DNA of 14,342 bases from the NCBI GenBank assembly GCA_028456385.1, contig JALNQF010000780.1, positions 1 to 14,342 of the forward strand, written 5' to 3'. This DNA comes from Ophiosphaerella korrae (lineage: Eukaryota > Ascomycota > Dothideomycetes > Pleosporales > Phaeosphaeriaceae). The notes beneath the pieces are model-generated. The model saw nothing but the letters and a program-made list of their open reading frames with translations. It did not search any database and had not been told where the DNA came from. Positions 1-7,901 of the stretch are shown here, in pieces; position 1 is the first letter of the stretch; each line of letters opens with the position of its first letter. A program made the translations under genes and the position numbers.

Positions 1-540
1 ACCTAGTACTTACTTAGATAGCTTTATCTACTATTTACTCTTTTTAGTTAATTATTAAAACTACCTTATTAAGTTATCTTACGTAAAGTCTACCTTACAC
101 CTGTCTTATAGAAGCCTACTTACTCTTGTTACCTTTACTAGTTCTAAGGTCTTAACACTAAGTAAGTACAAGGTATATATACCTAGTAGCTTACTAAGCG
201 CTAACTAAAAGTAGAAAGGTAGTTAAATGTTAGTAAGTTTGCAATGTTAGTAAGTTGCAAACTTACTAACATTAGTGCGAAAATAAGAGATATAAGGGAT
301 AACTCCCTTACAATATAAAAGCTAAAGGGACTACTTATACTATTAGATATAAGCGCTAGTAATCTTATCTAAGTATAATATAGGGTTTACTTACTTAAAG
401 TAAGGTAAAGAAAGTAGACGCTAGATCTCTAGTATAATAAGTAAAACTACTTATACTAATAGGCTCTAGTATATAAGTACAAGGGGCGTATAATAGTAGG
501 AATCCTAGTATTTAAATAGAGCCTAGTCTCTGATATAGAT
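1..540. other. RIP-saturated AT-rich segment, possible old LTR
   Basis: No protein could be recognised on either strand. The composition (TpA-rich, CpA-poor) matches the transposon blocks further right, so this is probably transposon-derived. From about 245 it has LTR-like traits: it opens with TGTTAGTAAG, contains an AAGGGA/TCCCTT stem near 292-310, and has a TATA-like tatttaaatag near 510-520 followed by what could be a transcript start. A matching CA-terminated end was not found, so the LTR reading is an inference. Confidence 0.25.
226..273. repeat. Inverted repeat, two perfect 19-bp arms
   Basis: Positions 226-244 and 255-273 are exact reverse complements of each other, separated by 10 nt. 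The motif TGTTAGTAAG occurs in the left arm and again at the loop start (245), while its complement closes the right arm. This could be a terminal inverted repeat junction, the palindromic end of an LTR, or a MITE remnant; the sequence does not decide. Confidence 0.8.
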
Positions 541-953
541 TAGTAACCAAACTAGTATTAGTTAGGTTAGGTATTGCCGATAATCTATTTCCTTCTTAGT
601 TAGCTAGGGTTAAATCATCACGAACCCCTACTTAACTAGCTGTAGCGCCAGTGAGCCACATTAAACTGCGCTACTAGCTATATTAAGTTACTACCGCTAT
701 TTAAGCCTAGACCTGGTGTAGATGTTAGGTTGCATATCTAGAGTAACGATACTAATAACGTCTAAAGGGAAATGTTTTGGCTGCAAAATCTATTTGCAAT
801 TCTAAAGGAAAATAAAAGATAGTAGTAGGTCTTAGATAAAGACTGCAAGGAAAAATTCACATAATAGTTTATTTTTTAGAGATTAGTCTAAATTTAGACC
901 TTTTCTCTAGCCGCAGGTAAAACAACTTAGTATTTATATTACTAGCCTAAAAA
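541..953. other. 3' flank of the NLR relic, nothing identified
   Basis: About 410 nt downstream (minus-strand sense) of the NLR pseudogene. It is less strongly mutated than 1-540 and keeps some CpA and CpG. No coding frame, RNA gene or known repeat could be supported. The NLR frame could extend slightly into it if the stop at 954-956 is itself a mutated Gln codon. Confidence 0.4.
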
Positions 954-1181
954 TTAGACGTAGGTTCTTATCGAAGCTTCTATTTCTTTGATGCTAAGGT
1001 TTTATATACCTTATTGTTCCTGTGCATTTTTCTCTCGTGTTTTCAGATCGCTTACTAATTCCTAGAGCTATTGCTCTATTAACACTTGTGTTTAACTCGA
1101 ATTATTCTTTGAGCTAATTTTCGACAGATTAAGGAAATAATAGTCTTAGTATAATTTTAGTATATCTTTCAATCCGTCTAA

Positions 1182-1283
1182 TTTGTATTTCTCGAAACAA
1201 TTACTATATAGATCTAAATCCCTGCAGGACTTGCAAACAAATCAGCTAGTAATTATGTCGAGGTTGTACTTATATCTATCGCA
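1182..1283 (-). other. ZZ-type zinc finger at the NLR C-terminus
   Basis: The frame gives CDRYKYNLD, then a TGA where Trp is expected, then FVCKSCRDLDLYSNCFEKYK. This fits the ZZ pattern C-D-x-C ... W-x-C-x-x-C-x-D-x-D-L-C-x-x-C. Two ligand cysteines read as Tyr (TGC to TAC type), the change RIP would make. It lies in the same frame as the TPRs with no break other than stops. After it come about 75 codons rich in Gln/Glu/Lys, possibly a short helix, to the stop at 954. Confidence 0.72.
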
Positions 1284-1499
1284 GATTGCGTTATAATAAG
1301 GAAGGGAACCTAACACTGCGTATAATAAAGCTATAACCAATATACTATCCTATCTATTCTATCTAAATATTTTGCAAAGGAGAGTAAGAAGTGTTAGCTA
1401 GCTTAAGGGAAACTATGTGCAGAGGTTAACAAGTTTGATTATTTGTAGATAATGTGTCGATCTCTAGGAGACTATAGAATTAAAGAGCGGCCTTTGTCT

Positions 1500-2075
1500 T
1501 ATAGCTAATTTAGTTACCTTGTAGCACTAGTTACACAAAACCTCTGTAAGTTTGTAGACTATGTTAAGTGTTTTTGTATAGTATAGTCCCCGTGCCTTTT
1601 TGTATCTAAGCAGCACCTGCGAATATATCTTTTCGGCCTCGTCTAGCTTGCCCTAGTCTACGTAGAGAACGCCTAAGTTGTTGACTGTGTTAAGTGTTAA
1701 TGTATAGTCTAGTTTCTATGCCTTCTCTTTTCTAACTAGCGCCTGTAAAAACATCTTTTTGGCTTTGTCTAGCTTGCCCTGGAATTTGTAGAGAATGCCT
1801 AAGTTGTTAACTATGTTAAGTGTTGATGTATAGTCTAGTCCCTATGCCTTCTCAAATCCGACCAGCGCCCGCGAATACATCTTTTCAGCCTCGTCTAGCT
1901 TGCCCTAGTCTGCGTAGAGAATGCCTAAGTTGTTAACTGTATTAAGTATTAATGTATAGTCCGGTCCCTATGCCTTCTTAAATCCGACTAGCGCCCGTAA
2001 ATACATCTTTTCGGCTTTATCTAGCTTACCCTAGTCCGCGTAGAGATAGCCTAGATTGTGCATTATCTAATATAT
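1500..2075 (-). repeat. Five 126-bp TPR-coding tandem repeats
   Basis: Equivalent anchors (AAGTTG-type on the plus strand) fall at 1549, 1675, 1801, 1927 and 2053, exactly 126 bp apart. On the minus strand each unit encodes a 42-residue kinesin-light-chain-type TPR of the form NNLG-LYAD-GKLDEAEKMY. The Gln before GKLD is TAG in three of four scorable units and survives only in the unit near 1780 (FQGK). Trp after KA is TAG in three units. The fifth unit (C-terminal side) is degenerate. In STAND proteins such arrays form the ligand-sensing domain. Confidence 0.95.
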
Positions 2076-2549
2076 ATCCTCTTCTACGATTAAATATTTA
2101 TTAATTACATTCGAACACTAGCTTACATGCTAGAGAAGCTGTCTTTGTGTCGCCTACTATTTACTCTTATCGCTTCTAGGGATATGCGATCCTACAAACT
2201 TTAAAGCTAGTATTACTAGCTTACTGTCCCGCCTTTAGTTTAAAACGTGAATCGTCTACGTATGTATACATCTATGTATACTATACCCTCTTGGCTCTAC
2301 TAGCTTAAAAGCTAGCTAGTCTACTTCTACAAGGCTATAGTTATATAGCACTCGTATAGCAGTATTAAAACTTAGTTCGTCTTTAGTAATCTCTCGTATC
2401 TATTCTAGATCTTCCTAATTAGTGTGCTGAAGCAACTCGAGCTACAAGTCTTGATTGTTAAAATACGCTTACAGCTGCAGTAGCTTAGCTAAGGCCTCGC
2501 TCTGTCGCTGGACATGCTCGTACGAGATCTACTAGGTAGAGTATAGTAT

Positions 2550-3400
2550 TTAATCCTTATATTCCGTCAGCTCTGGCGCTATCTTCTATAGCTTTAACTA
2601 TAATGCATTATAGTGACGAAGATAGTCTAATAGACTTGTTAGCACCTAACTTAGGTATACTCCCGCCGTAGCTAGTGCAAGTGGAAGTCTATTAAGCACA
2701 GTTACAAGTTTGATAGTATCTAGATCTGTAGTATTATAAGTATTAAAATTTTATTTTGTTCAAGAATGAAGTCCCTTACTATTAAGAGTTATTTGACTTC
2801 CTGATGCGTTTAACAGGATCTAGAGACTATCTTCTATATTTGTTAACTTTTTTACGTGTACTTAACAGCTAACCTTAACTTGTGCTAGGCGAGTTGTAAT
2901 AATAATTAAGCCTTAGTATAATTCTAGGAAGAACTTACGGATGTCTATTGCTGTAGTATTATTGTTGCTAGGGACCTTTACATTATTGTAGTTGTTGTAT
3001 ACGAGTAGCTACTAAGTGTTTTTAGGAAGGCTTAGCCACGCCTTTACTGCGCCTACAACTTTATCGAGATTTCTGTTCGTATCTAAGTTACTTAGCCCGC
3101 TAGCTAAGGGGTAGTCTCGTAAGATCTATATAGCAACTCTAGCAAAACTCTGCTTAAGCAAATTAATATCCTTTATATTAAGCTAGAATATAGCCAAGTA
3201 GTTGTGTCTGTATCACTTTGCGTAAGTAAGGGTAAGTTAAGTTTTTCTAATTCCGCTAAGGCTATAAAGTAGGGCAATTTGATAGCTACCGTCGCCTACA
3301 AGAATATCCTATATCTAGGCAAGTTCGCTCTCTCTTACTACAAAATAGCTGGTTTTAGATACGCTAACAAGACTAAAAGTAATAGAAAATTCCTTGTGTT
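2550..3400 (-). other. NB-ARC nucleotide-binding domain of the NLR relic
   Basis: The nucleotide-binding switch of STAND proteins. The P-loop region near 3260-3240 reads LYSLSGIRKT followed by a stop, where the family has a Gly-rich GLGGIGKTQ; three glycines have become Ser, Ser and Arg. Before it lies a FVVRESEL block (family F-V-G/A-R-E). Further on, IF*LNIKD (Trp lost) and the Walker B region near 3005-2980 reads LLVYNNYNN, where the family has aspartates (DNYDN). ITTR follows, then the RLPLALATAGVYL motif near 2670-2640, which is well kept. Confidence 0.88.
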
Positions 3401-3406
3401 TATTTT

Positions 3407-3472
3407 CTGCCTAAGTTAGAATTCGCAAGCACGGTAGATCGATTATTAGGTGTGAGGAATTAAGCAACTTAC
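3407..3472 (-). other. 66-nt intron between HET and NB-ARC parts
   Basis: On the minus strand the donor is GTAAGT (3472-3467), a CTAAC branch-like motif lies near the end, and the acceptor GGCAG ends at 3407. Splicing joins a phase-1 exon (AAA G) to AA AAT AAA and keeps the NB-ARC frame. The upstream TTAG would put the next exon out of frame, so GGCAG is preferred. The length is a multiple of three, so read-through also keeps frame but adds a TAG from the branch region. Confidence 0.75.
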
Positions 3473-3473
3473 C

Positions 3474-4226
3474 TTTATACACTCTATCAATCTCATCGTA
3501 GAGCTGCTAGAATATATAATCTTTCCCTTTACTATAGTTTAGCGTTATGTACACGCTACAGATCCCTAATAGCGAGTACACTTTGTCTTCCTTGTATTTT
3601 GTTTAGCGCCTTTCTCCCTATGAGATCTGCTCGGTGATGCTAAACCTATCTAAGCGGCTTTCCCGGAGTGCTGGAACCGGAATATTAGTAATCTCGCTAA
3701 TTTGCCGCTCTAATAATAATTTGCTGCCGAGGAAGCCCTACTCCTTAGAAAAGAAATTAACTATCCTGGGGGCGATAAGCTCTTGAAGTGTCCAACCTCT
3801 AGAGAACTATCTGCTATTCTGTAAAGACAACCCCTATGATGCGTGATGAGACCAGCTACTAGTATCCGTCCTAGGACCTGGAACGTCCTCTAGATACACA
3901 TAACACTTTTCGGCGTTCTGATACCATCGAAATATAGAGTTGATTGCGTGTTGGAGCTTAACAATATTGTTCGATTTGTTGATGCAGCAAGTGTCTACCT
4001 AGATATAATAAATATCATCGCGAATAGCTTGTTCTGCACACAATAATATTTTCCTATAGCTGGGTTTGGCTCTTCTAGTTTCTTTGACAAGATCATCAAA
4101 CGTGACTTCTTTATTATTGTTCTTGCTCTAGGTATGTGAGAGGATGGTGTACTTTAGTCTCTCATTGTCGGTTAGGTCGTCGGTTAGGCTGAGGCCGCTG
4201 GTCGGGTCCACCCTTAACAGACGCAT
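3474..4226 (-). other. HET effector domain of the NLR relic
   Basis: The HET domain is the cell-death effector module of fungal incompatibility proteins. Three hallmark blocks are visible. These are the SHTW block at residues 30-33 (Trp now TAG), the VDTCCINKSNN block from about residue 77 (near 3970-3997) preceded by a Trp-to-TAG change, and an intact RGWTLQELIAP block from residue 143 (3800 downwards). The later LLGI block that precedes the intron is also readable. I count eight stops in this domain. Confidence 0.9.
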
Positions 4227-4653
4227 GGCCGAAAGATCTTATGAATCTGTACAAGTGGATAATAAGGCAGCAGTATACATATAGCGTTTCGGACTAGACT
4301 TGAAGGGTGTTGCGTATCGTTCTGTTGGCTGCATATGGTGGGGTGACTAGGCGAATGTGGGCTTACTAAGGGCCTGTTCGGTGCGGCGCGCTTACAAAGC
4401 TATATTTGGGTCGCCCTAGGCCTCCTGTTAGGTAGTGAGTGTAACGGGCCGCCTGTCGTCGACTACAGATGGCCTGTCTCGTAAGGGTTGGTGGATTGAG
4501 AGGTGATGACAAAGGTTTGTATGGGTGATCTGCAATAACTATGAACAATAGAAGATATCTCGCGACTGTCTTATATTGGCGTTCCGTGGTCAAAGGATTG
4601 AATTGCCGATGCTATCTTAATGATGCGCATTGCTATAGCTATATACTTATGTT
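4227..4653. promoter_or_regulatory. Unmutated 5' flank of the NLR relic
   Basis: This stretch is visibly GC-richer than its neighbours and keeps normal CpA/TpG (eight of them in 4201-4260 alone), so it has largely escaped RIP. It should contain the promoter and 5' UTR of the NLR, since the ATG is at 4226. No clear TATA box or known operator could be assigned. A 75-codon open frame on the minus strand (4366-4593) has no recognisable similarity and is not called a gene. Confidence 0.45.
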
Positions 4654-4776
4654 GATCTGTTTGTGCGACGTTACAGATCACCTCTGATCTGTTCGCACGT
4701 AATCACGGATCACCTTGATCTGTTATGCGTTATCACAGATTACTTTTGATCTGTTCGCACGTGATTATAGATTACT
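4654..4776. repeat. Four tandem 31-bp imperfect palindromes
   Basis: Units begin with GATCTGT at 4654, 4686, 4717 and 4748 (spacing 32, 31, 31). Each unit is a dyad: GATCTGT, a 12-nt core related to cgcacgtaatc, then a closing ACAGATC-like arm. Unit 1 is perfect (ACAGATC at 4673-4679), unit 2 closes ACGGATC, unit 3 ACAGATT and unit 4 a more eroded TAGATTA. The array could be a protein-binding cluster, a small satellite, or subterminal repeats of a transposon. It ends one base before the stop of the coding relic at 4778. Confidence 0.9.
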
Positions 4777-4777
4777 G

Positions 4778-5486
4778 TTACGTGTCCCAATTATGAGTGG
4801 TTTCCTAGTCGAGGTCGTTACCCCGCTCGTCCTATGCTTCGTCAGCTTCTGAATCAGGGTTGATTGGTTCTATCTTAATTTCTCTTATTACGCCTGTAAT
4901 ACTATTCCCCTCTTCAAGCAGGTTTTTGTTATTCCCCTCTAGGGCTAATATTATTAAGCTAGTTTCTTCGTTAATGTTAAGTTCTTCGTTCCCTATCTCT
5001 ATGCCTACTGAATCTACCCTTCGTCGTCTTCGATTAGCAGATCGCGTATTGCGTTATAGTATTAAAATATTTCCTTGTACTTGTTACAAGTCTTCTAACC
5101 CTCTATTAGCCTATCTTTCTTTAAAACATAGTAAGGCTTGTAAGGCGTATATTTAGGCTAACGCACGTTCTTCTTGTAATCTTTCTAGGGTGTCTTTTGT
5201 AGAGTATAAGTTTATTAGGCTTATCTACGTATCTATACTTAAATATAACAGGGAGAGCTGTTAACTGCGCTTAAGATAAACTGTTATTATAGATCGTAGA
5301 GGCTAAAAAGGAGTGTAACTATATTCTAAGTATATAGGTAGAGAACTATACTCGCTTAATTTGTCTTTGTAAGACAAAGGCCTTAAATAACAAGAAGTCT
5401 ATCGCGCAAGCTGTTCTTATAGAGTCTAAACTAGACTTTAAGTCTGTAATATAGGCTGCTTAGGTTCCTATTGTATTAGGCGCGTC
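4778..5486 (-). pseudogene. Unidentified coding relic in frame with the Gypsy chromodomain end
   Basis: About 236 codons continue the Gypsy chromodomain frame and end at TAA 4780-4778. Fifteen stops interrupt it, most plausible as Gln or Trp codons. The best part (5190-4780) is rich in Gln, Glu and Arg. It has a basic run of five arginines preceded by ANR and followed by VDSVG (nuclear-localisation-like), then an acidic tail ending HNWDT. Chromodomain Gypsy polyproteins usually stop soon after the chromodomain, so this is either an extended tail or a separate gene that shares the frame. Around 5200-5450 another minus frame (TDLKSSLDSIRT...) has fewer stops, so the frame there is uncertain. 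I do not recognise the family. Confidence 0.4.
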
Positions 5487-7252
5487 TAGCGCCTCTCTAC
5501 CTGTCGTTGATAACGCAGGTCCTCCCTATTCGCTACTAGGCGTTCTAGAAGGTTTTGACTTTAGAACTTCTCTAGTTTCTTAGAGTAGTTAAGGTTGTCT
5601 TTTAGTTCCTATATATCTTCCTATAGTTTCCCTTTTTTATCTATACCTATCTATATTACTAGGTAGTAGTTCCTTCTATTATAGAACTAGTACTATAGGA
5701 TTTCTTTAACTTTCTATTCTTCTTATTCTCTATACGTGTCTACTTCGTATACTAGTAGTTCTACTTCTTGTAGTACTTTTTCTAGTAGTACTACGTAGAA
5801 TATTAGATATATCCTTATCTTATCTAGTAGTTTTAATTTACATATAACTAGTGTAACTTCTTTTTTAATCTTATATAGTCTTATTTTAATATAGTCTAGT
5901 TTAGAACTTATTTGCTTTTAATATTCTTTCGTACTAATTATACTTTTTCTCCCTCTCTAAATTAGGGTCTCTCTTAGTATTATTTATTGTAGTACTTTAC
6001 TATTTAATCTTATAAGAATTCTACGTCCTATTATAGTTAATTATATATTTCTTTAAGTCTATTTACAAAGTTTTTTCTTCTAGGAGACTAAGATATTTAA
6101 GATTTTAGTATTTAATATATATTAGGGTTAAATCTATAGTTTATAAAAAAAAGTAATACTCTTATTACTATGTTTTTTGCGCTATTATATACTAGCTGTA
6201 CTATAGGTAGTAATTGTACCTAATTATTCTAATTGTAGTTAAAGTAGTATCTTAAGTATTATTCTACTATCTAGTTTATACGTTCTAATTGTCTATCTAT
6301 CTATAGGTAGTATACTATTAATATTATATATTAGATTCCTAATTGTACTACTATTGTTTTCTATAGTTTTAATATAAATCTTATATCTCTATCTATAATA
6401 ATTTTATCTAGAATACTATATTAACTAACTACAGTTCCTAGAACCTAGTATATAGTAACCTCTATCCTACTTTTTTCCTTATATAGTCTAAAGTATAAGT
6501 ACTTTATAAGCTTATCGACTATTATTAGAATTCTATTATATTTAGCTCCTAATATTAGGTTTTTAGACTTTAGTAGCTTAGTAATAAAGTTTATTATAAT
6601 AACTCTCTATAGTCTTTCTAGTATCTTAACTAGTTGTAGTATCTTATATAGTATATATCTACTATACTTATTTTTATAGTATTCTATATAATTATATAGT
6701 ACTTCTATTACTAGTTATCTTACTTTTAGGATATAGTAGTCTTTTAGTAATCTATTTAATATTTTATTAATACTTTAATATCTATATACTAGTAGTTTAT
6801 AGAACTATTATATAAACTTTCTTTATATTTTACTTAGTATACACGTTCTTCTATATACTTTTATAATTCTTTCTTAAATCTTAAGCTTCTTTATTTCTTT
6901 AGAAGCTTTCTTTATTTCTTTCTAAATCTATTTATCTAGCTTATTACTCTTTCTCTTAAGTGTTATAGCTATTCTAAGTATATTTAGGACTAAATATCCT
7001 TCTTTATTCTTAACTAGAACTATACTAGTAGTATTTACTTCTTCTTATAAGTCTAGTCTTCTACTTAGAGTGTCTATAAATTAGTTGTCTTTACCTTTAG
7101 TATATATAATTTCTATATTAAATATTAATAAGTACTCTTACTATCTTATATAGTATTACAATAAATCCTTATTTATTATAAATCTTATAAGATTCTTATA
7201 GTCTTATTAGATAAGTAGTATAATTAAATACGTAATTAGATACTCGATAGAA
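5487..7252 (-). pseudogene. Truncated Ty3/Gypsy chromovirus polyprotein (RNase H end, integrase, chromodomain)
   Basis: Minus-strand relic of the 3' half of a Gypsy pol gene. The RNase H end shows DYKNLIRF and IIYTKGKDN followed by DTLSRR (near 7200-7040). The integrase has a DFITKL-type block (Asp now Asn), ILIIVDKL.KYLYF, an IIIDRDIRF block (Asp kept, near 6385), QLGI, and an R-Q-L-E-R-I-N block (Glu kept, near 6290). FREGEKV.LVRKNIKSK follows near 5950. A one-base frame change is needed near 5905, after which a chromodomain-like YNRRNYYLV block appears near 5660. Gag, protease and RT are missing because the element stops at about 7250, where the Copia element begins. It is heavily RIP-mutated and non-functional. 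Confidence 0.85.
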
Positions 7253-7468
7253 TGTACGTAGAGAAGCGTAATAGATTCTAGGTATACCTAGAATCTATTA
7301 ATTAGCTCGCTTAAGCTAGTACTAAGATCTAATTAGCTTAGCATATAGGCGTAACGATCGCTAAGCTACTAACCTTACTATAGCTAAAAGGATCGCAGCC
7401 TTAACCTTTATAAACAAAGGAATTAAACAAAGAATCTTATATACAAGGAGATAGACTACGTTAGTACA
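7253..7468 (+). repeat. Possible 5' LTR of the Copia element
   Basis: Gypsy RNase H similarity ends near 7250 and the Copia coding frame opens near 7490, so an LTR is expected between them. The segment starts TGTACG at 7253 and has an ACA at 7466-7468, which would fit TG...CA ends. No matching 3' LTR is present in the window, because the element is interrupted on the right, so the ends are inferred. A TAGTACC near 7487 could be an eroded primer-binding site (TGGTA-type), which is weak. Confidence 0.35.
7269..7300. repeat. 32-bp perfect palindrome
   Basis: Left arm 7269-7284 (TAATAGATTCTAGGTA) is the exact reverse complement of 7285-7300, with no loop. It lies inside the putative Copia LTR, 16 bp from its inferred start. 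It could form a cruciform or bind a dimeric protein. Confidence 0.92.
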
Positions 7469-7817
7469 ACTAATATAATAAAGAAACTAGTACCTTAATA
7501 GAAGGAGTATTAAGGATCTAGCTTACTACTATCTTAAAAGACTTAGCTAAGACTACCGCATTGTAGATATATAAATAGAGCATAGGGCTAGAGATAGAGA
7601 AAATAATCAATCTACTTAGTTTATACTTATTACTTTTAAGTTATAGGTAACTAACTAAAAAAGGGCTTTTCTAAAAGCCTTAGTATCCGTCTCTAATAAG
7701 GCCTTTATATAGCTATTATAAAAAAGACTTTTTATTAAATTACTATAACTTCCTTTAAATCTAATAATTAAGAGTCTTACTACCTTAACTAAGTTAAGTA
7801 AACTAGTATCTACTTAC

Positions 7818-7901
7818 ATTAACTCGAGCATTAACCCGAGTATTAACTTAAGTATTAACTTAAGTATTAACTTAAGTATTAAGCTAAGTATTAAGCTAAG
7901 T
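7818..7901 (+). repeat. Seven 12-bp tandem repeats in Copia gag
   Basis: Seven consecutive units: attaactcgagc, attaacccgagt, three copies of attaacttaagt, then two of attaagctaagt. In the gag frame each encodes a tetrapeptide of the type L-T/S-R/Q-A/V, so the array encodes a short low-complexity or helical segment. Later units have TAA where the first two have CGA, and TAA is probably a mutated CAA or CGA. Confidence 0.92.

Larger units (their letters stand above)
954..4226 (-). pseudogene. HET / NB-ARC / TPR / ZZ fungal NLR (STAND receptor), RIP-inactivated
   Basis: Relic of a fungal NOD-like receptor, the class linked to vegetative incompatibility and non-self recognition. The ATG at 4226-4224 opens a typical HET N-terminus (MRLLRVD..., then YTILSHT with the following Trp now TAG at 4130-4128). 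Domains in order are HET (residues about 1-250), NB-ARC (about 275-560), five 42-residue kinesin-light-chain-like TPRs (about 700-870) and a ZZ zinc finger (960-993), ending at TAA 956-954. Allowing for one intron this gives about 1068 codons. Codon phase is the same at the ATG, P-loop, TPRs and ZZ, so there is no net indel across 3.2 kb. I count about 58 in-frame stops by hand, almost all TAG/TAA at expected Trp/Gln. The ATP-binding glycines are also lost. It cannot make full-length protein. Domain identities come from motif recognition, not a database search. Confidence 0.88.

Noticed and set aside
226..310. CRISPR-like or terminator-like hairpins
   Set aside because: There are no regular repeats with spacers, and the genome is clearly eukaryotic (fungal introns, RIP), so bacterial-style readings do not apply.
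600..720. tRNA-like or structured RNA fold
   Set aside because: Some short complementary arms (TAGGGTT with AACCCCTA) are visible, but no cloverleaf with conserved loop bases could be built.
3407..3472. Coding read-through of the NLR intron
   Set aside because: It keeps frame but adds 22 codons without family similarity plus a TAG, while the canonical donor and acceptor join the HET and NB-ARC parts cleanly.
4366..4593. 75-codon open frame on the minus strand
   Set aside because: It lies in the unmutated 5' flank, which favours chance open frames. It has no recognisable motif, and no splice or promoter signal supports a gene.
4860..5156. 98-codon open frame on the plus strand
   Set aside because: It is the antisense of the better-supported minus-strand coding relic. 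RIP converts minus-strand Gln/Trp codons to stops but leaves this strand open, and its Ser/Leu-rich sequence looks like a shadow.
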